This document shows positions 36,601 through 45,952 of a stretch of DNA of 64,000 nucleotides, piece by piece (the first letter of the stretch is position 1; each line of letters starts with the position of its first letter). The stretch lies in assembly GCF_017875325.1 (NCBI RefSeq), contig NZ_JAGGMN010000001.1, forward strand, positions 1 to 64,000. Reading direction: 5' to 3'. The DNA is from Methanofollis sp. W23 (GTDB lineage: Archaea; Halobacteriota; Methanomicrobia; Methanomicrobiales; Methanofollaceae). A program made the position numbers and the translations under genes. The notes under the pieces were generated by a model that saw nothing but the letters and a program-made list of their open reading frames with translations, made no database searches and was not told the DNA's origin.

Positions 36601-37032
36601 ACCTCGACGCCTCCGCGGGACTTCTGTCGAAGGAGCCACCGAGATCTGATCCCTCTCTTGCAGCTCCCCTGGCGACCGAACCATTAGAGGATTACACACC
36701 AGACCTTCTCAAACCCTTCGCCCGTCCAGAGCCTCTCGGGCGCCTCTGCCACTGCAGACCCCTCGTGCACCTGGTAAGAGGAGGGGTCTTTCTTCTCATA
36801 ACTCGTCTGGCGGCAGGGTAGATATGCCGTGCCGTCTCTCAGGAACGAGCCTGGCGGCCGCATCAGAGGGCCGCGAAGACCTGGAGCAGAGGGATGGGGG
36901 GGTGCCTCTCTGGGATCTGGTACCGCAGGACAGGGATCTGTACCCCCTGGAGACTCACACGAATATTCAATCGTCTATGTATGAGTCAGGACCAGGGTTC
37001 CTGGAGATCCAAAAAAGAAGAGGGGATATCCC
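36601..37032. other. Gene-free stretch
   Basis: No frame here has support. Near 36970-37000 the sequence TATGAGTCAGGACCAGGGTTCCTGGAG is a worn relative of the GTATGCATGAACCC hairpin motif found at 39961, 62121 and 22605. Confidence 0.4.
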
Positions 37033-37536
37033 TCAGGCGAGGGCCGGTACATCGTCTGCCCAGGCCTCGATGCCCCTGAGGATCTCGATGTCCTCGAAAC
37101 CAGAGACCCGCACCGAGGTGCGGGTGAAGGCAACAGAGTAGATCTCGCCGTTGGCGTCGTGGCACCGCAGGCGGCAGGCATAGGTCTCGCGGGCAGGGTC
37201 GGCGCCCGCCCGCCCCCCGAGCGCAGACTCCAGAACGGTGTTGTCGAGGAGGGTGGTCCTTGCGGCGGTAAATCTCTCAAGGGAGGAGGTGCGTGCCGAC
37301 GCCGTACCGGCAGTCCGGCCAGGTCCGTGTTCATACTCGATACGGGTCGTATAGGCCTCTCTGACCTTCTCGACCCCGTCATGGGCGACACCGACACCCT
37401 CCCAGGGCGTGCAGTCCCAGGGGTTGTCGGCGAGGATGCTCTCGATGATGCCGCTGAAGGCGGCGGCATCGGCGATCGGTGCGTCAAGTTTTCGCACCGC
37501 GGTCTTGTTGACAGACGTTAGGACAAATTCTGCCAT
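37033..37536 (-). CDS. Hypothetical protein (167 aa), conserved-looking
   Basis: Starts MAEFVLTSVNKTAVRKLDAP and has an even, soluble composition with likely alternating strands and helices (AAFSGIIESILADNPW, RLRCHDANGEIYSVAF, RVSGFEDIEI). No transmembrane segment, no catalytic motif and no recognised family. A GGAGA site lies 8 bases before the ATG, and a TATA box overlapped by an inverted repeat lies about 65 bases upstream, so expression is probably regulated. It stands alone, facing away from the beta-propeller gene. Confidence 0.72.
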   Translation of the reverse strand: MAEFVLTSVNKTAVRKLDAPIADAAAFSGIIESILADNPWDCTPWEGVGVAHDGVEKVREAYTTRIEYEHGPGRTAGTASARTSSLERFTAARTTLLDNTVLESALGGRAGADPARETYACRLRCHDANGEIYSVAFTRTSVRVSGFEDIEILRGIEAWADDVPALA

Positions 37537-37588
37537 TTGTGTACTCTCCTGCCAGGACGGTCCCGGGCCCGCCTCAGGCAGAGAGGAG

Positions 37589-37605
37589 TATTACTTCAAG
37601 TAATA
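37589..37605. promoter_or_regulatory. Operator-like inverted repeat over the TATA box
   Basis: TATTACTT-C-AAGTAATA is a perfect 8-bp inverted repeat with a one-base centre. On the minus strand it overlaps GCATATATTAC, a TATA box for the 37033-37536 gene. A dimeric repressor bound here would block TBP. Confidence 0.6.
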
Positions 37606-37821
37606 TATGCCTGCCTTAGAAATTCTGCCCCTCTTAAATGTTTGTCTCAAGACCAGATGATGGATTGTCGTTTTGCATTGATCAGGACCAGGCATCGACG
37701 AGGAGATCTGAAATCCCAGGAGCGTGCGCCATCTGGATTTTTTTCCGGATGAATCTTATATTCAGGAATCAGAATCTTTATGTCTGATCTCTGGAAATAC
37801 ACTGGACAGATAGGGTGTGCG

Positions 37822-39486
37822 ATGCTCATGCATAGACGACGATCAATCCTCTGGCTTTTTCTGCTCCTTCTCAGCCTGCCGGCCGGCGTGCATGGAGACG
37901 GCGCCCTCTGGGACCATGGGGTCTCGTCTGAGATCGACGGGCTTGCCATGACCCCTGACGGGGCATATGTCCTGGTGGGGGGAGACAGGCTCCGCTTCCT
38001 TGCCGGGGACGGGACGCACCTCTGGGACAAGAGTTCTGCCACCTATATCGACTGTGCTGCAGACGGCCAGACCATTGCCAGGGCAAAAGGATATGAAGTC
38101 ATGCTCTTTGCCGGGAACGGTACAGTCCTCTGGCAGGAATCCCTGGACTTCGTCTGTGCAGGCCTGGCCCTCTCTCCTGACGGAAAATGGCTTGCCGTCG
38201 CCGAGGACCCCGGGCTGGTGTGCTTCTATGATACCGAGGGGACGCTCAGGGCCACGGTCGATACCAGGGGAGACCCAGACGACGATGACTACGACCCTGT
38301 CACCACGATCCAGGGGATCGCCTTCTCAGGGAAGGGGAGCCATGTCGCGGTCGTCTCCACCCAGGGCATCTATTATTATACCGGGGCCGGCCGGAAACTC
38401 TGGGCCCATGACGACGTACTGGACGGAGGTAGCGCCGTCGCCGTCTCAAGAAGCGGGGACGAGGTCGCCGTCGCCTCGGACGCCGGCATCCGTCTCTTCG
38501 ACGAGCGCGGAACCCTCCTCTGGGAAGAGAAGTCCCACCGCCCGATCACGGCGCTGGCGATCTCCCCTGAGGGCTCCCGCATCCTTGCCGGTTCGCAGGA
38601 CAAACTGATCACCTGTTTCGATGCTGCAGGAACACGGCTCTGGGAACATGCCGCCGGCGGGTGGTTCCGTGACATCGGGGTCTCTGAGAATGGGAGTCGC
38701 GTCATCGCCGGGTCCATGGATAACCAGGCCTATCTCTTTGACGGCGAGGGGAACGTGCTCAGGACAGAACCCCTTGACGGCTGGGTCGACGACGTGGCGA
38801 TCACCGCCGACGGCACCTTCGGCGTCGCCGCCTCGGCCCACCGGGTCATCGGGTTCTCGGTGCCGACGCTCGCCCTGGTGGAGACCACCGTCCCGCCGGA
38901 GACGACCCTGGCAGAGACTCCGGCGCCGACGACCGCCCCGACGAGCGCCCGGACCACCGCCTCCCCCACGACCCCGACACCACCTTCCGGGCCCGAGGAA
39001 GAGGGCGGCGGGCTGTCGCCCCTGCTCTTTGTCGGACTGCTTGGCGGTGCGGTCGTCCTTGGTGGCGGGTATTATTATCTGAAGGGCAGGAGGACCTATC
39101 CGGCCCCTGAGATGCGGACCCCTGAGCCCTGGTTTGATATCCCTGAGGAGGGGGAGGTGCCGGAGGAGAGAGGTGAACAGGTGGCCCCGGTCTCGTCTGC
39201 ATCCTGGGAGCAGGCCCTGGACGAAGGAGATACCAGAGAAGCCGCAAAATTGCTTTCAAAACAGATGACCCTCCTCATCGAGGAGCGGACCGGGACTCCC
39301 ATCTGTATCACCGACGACGCCCTTGCCGCCTGCCCTGAGCAGCGCGAGAACCTGGCCGCGTTCTTTGCGATGGCCGACTGCCTCGGATATGCCCCGAAGG
39401 TGCCTGAGAGGGGCGAGGTGGAGGTGCTTGTGGAGGTGTACCGCTACCTTGCCGAGCAGATCACGCCCCGTCACCAGGACCTCTGA
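37822..39486 (+). CDS. Membrane-anchored beta-propeller protein with cytoplasmic C-terminal domain
   Basis: About 554 residues. A signal peptide (ILWLFLLLLSLPAGVHG) leads into repeated blades of the pattern IxxLAxSPDGxxVxxGxxDxxxxxFDxxGxxLW, a WD40/PQQ-like propeller at residues about 25-365. A Thr/Pro-rich linker (about 370-395) and one membrane helix (LLFVGLLGGAVVLGGGYYYL) follow, then an acidic segment and a helical domain of about 100 residues resembling the C-terminus of the 5910-7541 protein. The ATG at 37822 follows AGGGTG by 5 bases; a second ATG lies 6 bases on. A sensor or surface scaffold role is a guess. Confidence 0.82.
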   Translation: MLMHRRRSILWLFLLLLSLPAGVHGDGALWDHGVSSEIDGLAMTPDGAYVLVGGDRLRFLAGDGTHLWDKSSATYIDCAADGQTIARAKGYEVMLFAGNGTVLWQESLDFVCAGLALSPDGKWLAVAEDPGLVCFYDTEGTLRATVDTRGDPDDDDYDPVTTIQGIAFSGKGSHVAVVSTQGIYYYTGAGRKLWAHDDVLDGGSAVAVSRSGDEVAVASDAGIRLFDERGTLLWEEKSHRPITALAISPEGSRILAGSQDKLITCFDAAGTRLWEHAAGGWFRDIGVSENGSRVIAGSMDNQAYLFDGEGNVLRTEPLDGWVDDVAITADGTFGVAASAHRVIGFSVPTLALVETTVPPETTLAETPAPTTAPTSARTTASPTTPTPPSGPEEEGGGLSPLLFVGLLGGAVVLGGGYYYLKGRRTYPAPEMRTPEPWFDIPEEGEVPEERGEQVAPVSSASWEQALDEGDTREAAKLLSKQMTLLIEERTGTPICITDDALAACPEQRENLAAFFAMADCLGYAPKVPERGEVEVLVEVYRYLAEQITPRHQDL

Positions 39487-39684
39487 GCATTTTAAAGGTG
39501 ATCTCCCGGCATTATGGGCCTCTGGCGGACCCTGGAGTGATGCCCCTTCTGCGGGGGTGCCGCCCGGCGCGAAGAGAGGCCCATGGACGGCAGATTTCGT
39601 CGATTATGCCTTTCCTGCCCCCTCCTTGCCCCTGGTGCGGGCATGGGGAAAGGCGGGTGAATCCTACGTGAACCCGGAGAGAGG

Positions 39685-39776
39685 GTGTACCATGAAAATG
39701 ATCCTGGCGATCCTCTTTCCAGGTTTGTATGAGCATTATATGCAGAGTACAGAGACGCCTTCAGCAGGACCGGCGT
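39685..39776 (+). repeat. Copy of the CATGATCCTG relic repeat
   Basis: Shares ATGATCCTGGCGAT, CTCTTTCCAGG, TATGAG, ATATGCAGA and GACGCCTTCAGCA with the copies at 61851-61976 and 23650-23760 (minus). In this copy a short frame starting MKMILAILFPG is open. Confidence 0.7.
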
Positions 39777-39964
39777 TCTCGCTTCCCACTCCGGTCGCCA
39801 TCCTGGCGGTGGCGAGAGCGTGGAGGGAGGCGTGGTGATCAATCAGGTGTGCCGCACCCCCCTGGAGAGAGGAGAGGGGTGGGCGGCACGAGGCGGGGGT
39901 CTCACAGCGTCTCCTGCCCTCAAGGATACCCCATGGAGCCCCACGTTCATCTTCAATCGCGTAT

Positions 39965-39985
39965 GCATGAACCCGGGGTTCATGC
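39965..39985. repeat. Perfect 10-bp-arm hairpin motif
   Basis: GCATGAACCC and GGGTTCATGC flank a single G. Imperfect copies are at 62123-62143 and 22607-22627, each preceded by GTAT and followed by a CCTGATTCTACAGGGC-type terminal repeat. Confidence 0.8.
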
Positions 39986-40106
39986 CTGGTTCTACAGGGC
40001 TATTTTTGTGGTCATTCTGTGGACCTCCGGTTTTTTTCTCCATATTGCCTGAGCCCCCGGGAACTATGTCATCAGGTCGATCTTCCAGTGGGTGCCTGGA
40101 GCCCCT

Positions 40107-40820
40107 CTACAGACCCTTCAATATGGCATGATACCGGTATTCATAATACATGGACGAGACAAATTCAGCACTCAATCCATTTCTCTTTGCGATCTCCTGT
40201 ATGGTCTGGGGATGGTGGGCATAACCCACCGTATATTCTGAAAGCCCTCTGAGTGTGCGTCTGATCATTTCCGCCTTCATGGCCGAGTATTTCCAGGCCA
40301 GGATTGCCGTACCTGGGCCGCGTCTGGCCTCACGATTGATGACGCCCAGATGAAAGAGCGGATAGATGCGCGGGTCAAGGCCATCAAAAAGGACAATCGA
40401 TCCCTCAGGACTGAGCCTGTCCTGTGCCTGGATGATAAAATTCTCCAGACGGTCTTGATCAAGGCACTGGATGACCCCGGCGGAAGTAATCCGGTCAAAT
40501 GTATCCCCGTCAAGGTGCTCCCACATGGTCCGGTCGTCTGCCTCTATCAGAGTCACATCTGAGACCCCGAATTTTTCCAGGCGCCTCTCTGCACTTGCAA
40601 GCATTGACGTGGAAAAATCGACGCCGACCACATCAGAAAAATTCTGGGTGTAATATACAAGGAGATCGGCCGAACCACACCCAAAGTCAAGCAGGGATCT
40701 CCCATGTTCCAGATGAAAGAGTTTCTCTCTTGCTTCTTTCTGCAAGAATCTCTCTTCCTGCCGTCGGTGTCCCCCGTTATTACGTTTATTCCAGTATCCC
40801 TGCCAAGGAAGCATACTCAT
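40107..40820 (-). CDS. Class I SAM-dependent methyltransferase
   Basis: A 237-residue protein with the Rossmann motif I RSLLDFGCGSADLLV, acidic post-I VVGVDFSTSML, motif II-like LIEADDRTMWEHL and DRITSAGVIQCL. It probably methylates a sugar, lipid or small molecule in the glycan neighbourhood; the substrate is not predictable. The start MSMLPWQGYWNKR at 40820 lies about 20 bases downstream of a strong TATA box, so the mRNA is likely leaderless. It is separated from the next operon by 277 bases. Confidence 0.87.
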   Translation of the reverse strand: MSMLPWQGYWNKRNNGGHRRQEERFLQKEAREKLFHLEHGRSLLDFGCGSADLLVYYTQNFSDVVGVDFSTSMLASAERRLEKFGVSDVTLIEADDRTMWEHLDGDTFDRITSAGVIQCLDQDRLENFIIQAQDRLSPEGSIVLFDGLDPRIYPLFHLGVINREARRGPGTAILAWKYSAMKAEMIRRTLRGLSEYTVGYAHHPQTIQEIAKRNGLSAEFVSSMYYEYRYHAILKGL

Positions 40821-40837
40821 ATTCGTTCCACTATATA

Positions 40838-40850
40838 TTTATATTGTCAT
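40838..40850 (-). promoter_or_regulatory. TATA box of the methyltransferase gene
   Basis: The minus strand reads AATATAAATATATAG. The distance to the ATG at 40820 matches the TATA-to-start spacing, implying a leaderless transcript. Confidence 0.65.
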
Positions 40851-40944
40851 TATCTGTTTGCGCCCCAATATCACCTAAAAGAAACATTTCCTATGTTTTA
40901 CGTCCCGAAAGCCGATGAAGAATAGTAGCCTGCACCTGCAGAGA

Positions 40945-41092
40945 TGGGGCTCTGTAGACCCCCTCATCTCGGTAGTGGGTGGGGAGGACCTGTGCCGCAT
41001 CTGCTCTCCTCCTCACGTGCTCTTTGCCAGGAGCGAGGATGGAGCGTGGCAGGAGAGATGGGTCGCCCCATGGAGGATTTTTCCAGGGTCCG
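40945..41092. mobile_element. Probable decayed MITE (GGCTCTGTAGA family)
   Basis: The left end GGGGCTCTGTAGACCCCCTC matches the family TIR. A worn right end, GGATTTTTCCAGGGTCC, lies at 41076-41092. No target duplication was found. It occupies the gap between the methyltransferase promoter and the end of the DUF2206-type gene. Confidence 0.45.
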
Positions 41093-41097
41093 CGGGC

Positions 41098-43278
41098 TCA
41101 CCCCCAGACACTCGAACCTCCATTTGATAAGATCTTATGTTTTTTCTCGAAGATGTAGGTATATTCCGAGACCGGCCTGGAGATCCCGTCATAATCGATC
41201 AGGTCCCCGTCGACGACCGAGAGGTACCGGAAATACACATAACTCTTCTTTGGCACCCACCCGTACTGGATGAACGACGACACATCTCTATGGTTCATGG
41301 GCCCCTGGCTCATCAGCCGTGAGACCCCGCACCCGTCAGAAAAGACCTTGAGTTCTGGGTCCATGTGCTCTTTCAGCCATTGTGCACTGCTTGATTCAGA
41401 GTCGTGGACATATTTCATCTCGTACTGGGGTCCCTCGTCGTGAAAGAGGAGGTCCCGGTGGTCCCCCGAGACCGTGTGGACCACGCCGCTGACCGAATAA
41501 AAATAGGGGACCATCAGGATGAGCAGGATGACGAGCGAGGCCTGGAACCGGTAATACGGGGAGAGGGCGTACCTGGCCTGGACCCTGCGCCTGCCCGAGG
41601 AGCAGACCATCAGGACCCTGGAGATTGCGAGTCCTCCCGCGACAAAGAGGACCGAGAGGAGGATGTTTGAGACCGGGAAGACGCGGGAGACCTCATATCC
41701 GGCCGAGACATAGGGCATGACGATCATCAGTCCGAGGATCAAAAACGAGATGATCACGAGCGTGATGAACAACCCTCCTGCCGGGCGTTTTTCAATGGAG
41801 GTGCGGATACATCTCTTCTGGTCGGCGACATTCTCCCTGAACCTGGCAAGAAGAGAGAGCAGCCCCATCCCGATATAGCCGAGAGTGGCCCAGGTCAGCA
41901 TGAGTTGCACACGGTACGGCCCTCCTTTCTCCACGGCCGCGGACCCGAAGAGTTTCTGGACATCGTCTCCGCGCGCTGTCGGGTCCAGGAAATAACCTGA
42001 AGAGTCGACAGTCTTGTGAATAAAGTCGACGAACATCTCGGCCGGGACCACGGTGACCAGGGCATACCAGAGATACATCAGCCCGAAAAAGTATGCCAGG
42101 ACGTCAAGGGGAGGAGACGGCCTGAGCGGGTACCTGACCGCGAGCACCTGGGTGCCGATCCTGGCCAGCAGCAGGATAAAGAAAAAGAGAAACGAGGTGG
42201 AATAATGTGAAAATACCGCCCCGGCGATGAAGAGGTAGAGGAAGACCCGTGCCTTGAGGGGAGGGATCTCCCTGGACAGGAGCACCATGAGGGTGAGGGC
42301 CAGGAACAGGATGGCGATGAAGGTTCTCGCATTCGAGGCGGTCGAGAGGAACTGGGCCTGGAACATGAAAAAGACCGCGGCGAGAAAGGCATAGACCTCC
42401 TCGAAGTAGCGGCTCGAGATGAGATAGACGACCAGGGGGGCGACCGAGAAGATCAGGCAGAACAGTACCTTGAAGAGCATCTCTGGCGGGGGGTTGAGGA
42501 GGAGGTGATAGACCGCCGGGAGTATCGAGGTGCTCAGGCAGGAGTCGAGCTGCGCACTCCCGACCACCGACCAGTGGGCGTTCTCCAGGGTCATCATGAA
42601 GGTATAATATTCCATATGCGAATCGGTCCCGATGATATGGTTCGACCTGAGGGCAAGCATCAGGAGCAACGAGATGCTCAGGCTCAGGATCATGACAGGA
42701 AATATCCCGCGAGAGAGGCGGGCACGGGCGGACGCGACCACCCCGGCAAGGACCGGGACAGCGATCAGGACGGCGATCAGCATCCGGTGGTCCCCGGTCG
42801 TGTTCATCAGGTCCATCCCCACGATGATGAGGGCGGGGAGGAGTGCCGCCGGGATGAGCAGGACCTTGTCGGCGGGGGTGAGCCGCGGGACCTGGACCTG
42901 GATCTCCTGGCCGGCATTCTGCCAGTACCATGCCAGGGCGAGCCCGATGATGAGAAGGTCCACGACATCGATGAGGAGGCGGGGGCTCAGCGGGGTGGAC
43001 ACCCCGAGGACGAGGAGGAAGACCTGGTTGTACACCAGCCCGCCCGCGAGCATCAGGGCGATGCTGGTCCCGAAGGCGAGCACGGCCTTCTCCAGGAACC
43101 CGACGTCCTTTAACCTGAGCAGGGCGACGATCAGCCCGCCAGGCAGGAGAGAGAGGACAAAAAACCCGATGACCTGCCTGAAGACCGGGAGGTCGAACCT
43201 GGTGCTGAGGTCAAAGAGGATGACGCAAGCGATCACTCCAAAAAGGACGGTCTGCGCCTTGAGTTTCATCGTCTTCAC
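41098..43278 (-). CDS. DUF2206-type polytopic membrane protein (GT-C-like)
   Basis: 726 residues with about fourteen to sixteen membrane helices and a C-terminal extracytoplasmic domain of about 130 residues (from around GDHRDLLFHDEGPQYEMKY). The acidic loop IIGTDSHMEYYTF after the early helices resembles the catalytic loop of GT-C enzymes. The family is typical of methanogens and found with S-layer or exopolysaccharide genes. It may transfer a lipid-linked sugar or polymerise repeat units outside the cell. Last gene of the seven-gene operon; its start overlaps the preceding glycosyltransferase stop by 4 bp. Confidence 0.82.
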   Translation of the reverse strand: MKTMKLKAQTVLFGVIACVILFDLSTRFDLPVFRQVIGFFVLSLLPGGLIVALLRLKDVGFLEKAVLAFGTSIALMLAGGLVYNQVFLLVLGVSTPLSPRLLIDVVDLLIIGLALAWYWQNAGQEIQVQVPRLTPADKVLLIPAALLPALIIVGMDLMNTTGDHRMLIAVLIAVPVLAGVVASARARLSRGIFPVMILSLSISLLLMLALRSNHIIGTDSHMEYYTFMMTLENAHWSVVGSAQLDSCLSTSILPAVYHLLLNPPPEMLFKVLFCLIFSVAPLVVYLISSRYFEEVYAFLAAVFFMFQAQFLSTASNARTFIAILFLALTLMVLLSREIPPLKARVFLYLFIAGAVFSHYSTSFLFFFILLLARIGTQVLAVRYPLRPSPPLDVLAYFFGLMYLWYALVTVVPAEMFVDFIHKTVDSSGYFLDPTARGDDVQKLFGSAAVEKGGPYRVQLMLTWATLGYIGMGLLSLLARFRENVADQKRCIRTSIEKRPAGGLFITLVIISFLILGLMIVMPYVSAGYEVSRVFPVSNILLSVLFVAGGLAISRVLMVCSSGRRRVQARYALSPYYRFQASLVILLILMVPYFYSVSGVVHTVSGDHRDLLFHDEGPQYEMKYVHDSESSSAQWLKEHMDPELKVFSDGCGVSRLMSQGPMNHRDVSSFIQYGWVPKKSYVYFRYLSVVDGDLIDYDGISRPVSEYTYIFEKKHKILSNGGSSVWG

Positions 43279-44441
43279 CCCCTGACCGCCTGCAGGATCT
43301 TCTGGTACTGCCCGACCGCCGCTTCATAGGTATAGCCCTCTTCGATCGTCAGGCGCGCCGCCCTCCCGATCCCTGCCAGGTCTGCATGGCCCCGCACCTG
43401 CTCCAGGCACTGCCGGAGGGTCGCAGGGTCGTTGTCAGGGGCGATGAACCCGGTCACTCCGTCGGTGATCAGGTCAGGCACCCCGCCGACCGGGGTTGCC
43501 AGCACGACGCACCCGCAGGCCATCGCTTCGAGGACGATGTTGGGGAGACCTTCCTTGAACGAAGGGACGACCAGCACCTGGATCTCGTTGAGGTGCTCGT
43601 GCAGGCGGGTATTCTCCACCCATCCAGGGAGGTCGATGCGGGCGTCCATCCCGGCCCTGGCGACCCTCGTCTCGACCTCCTCCCTGAGCGGGCCGTCGCC
43701 GATGACCACCGCCCTGCCCTCGTGTGCCGCCAGGACGGCGATAAGCGCCCTGACATATTCCCTGGTCCCCTTCTCTTCTGAGAACCGCCCGACATACCCG
43801 AAGACATATTCCCGCGCCGCCAGGGGCTTTTTTGGCGTAAACCTGGCCGTGTCCACGTACAGGCTCCCTGGAAAGGTCTTGTGGGGGTGGCGGGTGAGGT
43901 CGTAGAGGTCGATGAAGGCCGGGCTTTCAGGGACGATCGCGTCGGCCGCCGCATAGGTGACCGCCTCGATACACCGGTACAGGAAGACGAGTGCTGGGTT
44001 CTTCTGGCGCCAGGAGCGCCGGATCACCTCTGATGTCCGGGCGTCGGTCCTGAGAAGAACCCGTTTGCCGGCGACCTTCGCGGCAAGCATTGGCAGCACA
44101 AAATAGTCGGCCCCGAAGGCGAAGACCACCACGTCCTGGTCCCGCGCCAGCCTGAGGATCTGGCGGGTGACCCGCGCCTGGTGCAGGGCCAGGTACCAGG
44201 CCCTGGCAAGATAGGGCCGTTCCACCTCCAGGTCAGGGACACGGACCAGGGCGCACTCGCCAGGAGGATAGGTCTTGTCAGGCTGCTGGGTGAGGATCCA
44301 GGTGACGTCCCTGGAGAGGGGGCAGAGGATCCTGACCAGTTTGAGGGCCGTATAATAGAGGTTCTGGTTCCTGAACCAGCGCGAGGTCACCAGGACCACG
44401 CGGGGCCGTACCTGGGTGTCTGTGATGGGGGGGCCGGGCAT
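43275..44441 (-). CDS. GT4 family glycosyltransferase
   Basis: 388 residues; GT-B fold with VFAFGADYFVLPML in the acceptor half, FGYVGRFSEEKGTREYVRAL and the donor-site segment VVPSFKEGLPNIVLEAMACGCVVLATPVGG. Its ATG overlaps the stop of the phosphatase-family gene by one base (TAATG) and its own stop overlaps the next start by four. Donor and acceptor unknown. Confidence 0.9.
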   Translation of the reverse strand: MPGPPITDTQVRPRVVLVTSRWFRNQNLYYTALKLVRILCPLSRDVTWILTQQPDKTYPPGECALVRVPDLEVERPYLARAWYLALHQARVTRQILRLARDQDVVVFAFGADYFVLPMLAAKVAGKRVLLRTDARTSEVIRRSWRQKNPALVFLYRCIEAVTYAAADAIVPESPAFIDLYDLTRHPHKTFPGSLYVDTARFTPKKPLAAREYVFGYVGRFSEEKGTREYVRALIAVLAAHEGRAVVIGDGPLREEVETRVARAGMDARIDLPGWVENTRLHEHLNEIQVLVVPSFKEGLPNIVLEAMACGCVVLATPVGGVPDLITDGVTGFIAPDNDPATLRQCLEQVRGHADLAGIGRAARLTIEEGYTYEAAVGQYQKILQAVRG

Positions 44442-45952
44442 TATGTTCCCCCCTTCTCCTCAGGAGAAAAGACGCTCGTCCCGTCGTCCCCCCCGGTCCC
44501 TGGCACCCCCAGGATGTCGAGGACCGTGGGGCTGATGTCCATGAGGCCCAGGTGCGTCCTGGCAGGGCGGCGGGGGTCAGGGAGGCTGAGGAAGAAGACC
44601 GGGGTGTCGCCGCGATGGGAACCAGGATAAAAACTGTGGGTGGAGGAGGTGGAGATGACCGGGCCTTCGATCTCCCAGCCCGCGCCCAGGCCCTCTTTCA
44701 GTTTGAAGAGGATGTCAGGGTAGCGGTCGATGAACTCGCCGGCATACAGGGCCTCGCGGGTGGTCACCCACTCGAAGACCGGGTCCCCGGTCGAGGGGTG
44801 GGTCCAGGCCTGGAGGAGAGAGAGGATCGCCGCCCTTGCCTCGTCGTAGTCCTGGCCGTTCTGGAGGTGCGCTCTCTCGATGAGAATCCCGCCATAATTG
44901 TAGGCCTTGATCCCTGAGAGGTCGGTGCACCTGGCAACGGTCCGATCGAAATCGATGGACGTAGGGGTGGTGTACAGGTCTTTGATCCCCGGGTGCCTCC
45001 TGAGCAGGCGGAGTGCGGTCCCCCGCAGCCCTGTCCTCTGGACGAGGTCGGCCGCCGCCCGCTTCGCCTTCTCGCCGGTCCGCAGGAAGGGGGTGACGGC
45101 CCCTTCCCGTGCGGCGAGGAATCCTGCGGTCCGCAGGATCTCGTTGACATTTACCAGCCTGATCGGGCGCATCATGTGGCCGTGGTCGCTGACCACCATC
45201 ACCGCCATCTCGTCTCCGGCGGCGGCAGTCAGGGTGCCGATGGCGGCGTCGTAGCGCCGATAAAAGTCGCGGATGGCATGACGGTAGGGGTTGTCCTCTC
45301 CAGGGAAGGTGGGGTCTGCCGGGTCGCAGAAGTTCCAGAAGATGTGCTGGACAAAGTCCAGTGCCGACGAGTACCAGAAGAAGAGGTCCCAGGGCTCTGA
45401 GCCGAGCAGGTGTCTGGCACATGCGACTTCGGCGTCCACCACCCCGCCGAGCCGGTCCAGGAAGGTCTGGTACTCGGGCCCTGAGTCAGGGATGCGGGTC
45501 GGCATCAGAAGCCCGGTCGCCTCGGTCCCGAGGTCGAGGGGTGCAGGAAAGGTCTCGACCTGGTCGTTGGCCGGGCTCCTGGCGACCATGGCCCCGTGGA
45601 CCGGCCAGACCGGGAAGCCGATATGAGGGGTGACGACGCAGACCCTCCTGCCCGCGGCCCCGGCCGTGTCCCAGAAGGTGCGGCCCCTGAGCAGGGACGA
45701 GTCAAGGTGATTGCCCAGGTAGATCGAGGTCTTTTCCAGCGGGTCGACGAAATGCACCACCCCATGCCTGGCCGGGTTCTCGCCGGTATGGATGCTGGCC
45801 CATGCGGTGTCTGAGTCGGGCGGGAAGACCGAGTGAAGAGAATACGGAGATGAACGCGCCTTCATCGCCTGCAGGGCAGGCAGGTCGTCGATGAACTGGT
45901 CGACCAGTCTGGCGTCCATGCTGTCGATCCCGAGGACCAGGAGCCGCGTCAT
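44441..45952 (-). CDS. Alkaline-phosphatase-superfamily protein (type I phosphodiesterase-like)
   Basis: 503 residues. The first metal-binding Asp is in LLVLGIDSMDARLV, the nucleophile Thr probably in DTAWASIHTGENPARHG, and later metal ligands in AVMVVSDHGHMMRPI and SFYPGSHRGDTPVFF. There is no signal peptide, so it likely acts in the cytoplasm or on the inner membrane face. In glycan clusters such proteins may add or remove phospho-groups or act as phosphoglycerol or nucleotide-sugar hydrolases. It overlaps its kinase-like neighbour by 4 bp, suggesting related substrates. Confidence 0.85.
   Translation of the reverse strand: MTRLLVLGIDSMDARLVDQFIDDLPALQAMKARSSPYSLHSVFPPDSDTAWASIHTGENPARHGVVHFVDPLEKTSIYLGNHLDSSLLRGRTFWDTAGAAGRRVCVVTPHIGFPVWPVHGAMVARSPANDQVETFPAPLDLGTEATGLLMPTRIPDSGPEYQTFLDRLGGVVDAEVACARHLLGSEPWDLFFWYSSALDFVQHIFWNFCDPADPTFPGEDNPYRHAIRDFYRRYDAAIGTLTAAAGDEMAVMVVSDHGHMMRPIRLVNVNEILRTAGFLAAREGAVTPFLRTGEKAKRAAADLVQRTGLRGTALRLLRRHPGIKDLYTTPTSIDFDRTVARCTDLSGIKAYNYGGILIERAHLQNGQDYDEARAAILSLLQAWTHPSTGDPVFEWVTTREALYAGEFIDRYPDILFKLKEGLGAGWEIEGPVISTSSTHSFYPGSHRGDTPVFFLSLPDPRRPARTHLGLMDISPTVLDILGVPGTGGDDGTSVFSPEEKGGT

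Larger units (their letters stand above)
39487..40106. other. Intergenic region with repeat modules
   Basis: No intact gene. Contains a copy of the 100-base relic (39685-39776), a GC-rich segment (39858-39900), the hairpin GCATGAACCC-G-GGGTTCATGC (39965-39985) and a right terminal repeat TTCTACAGGGCT ending at 40001, in the same order as at 61851-62159. Confidence 0.65.
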
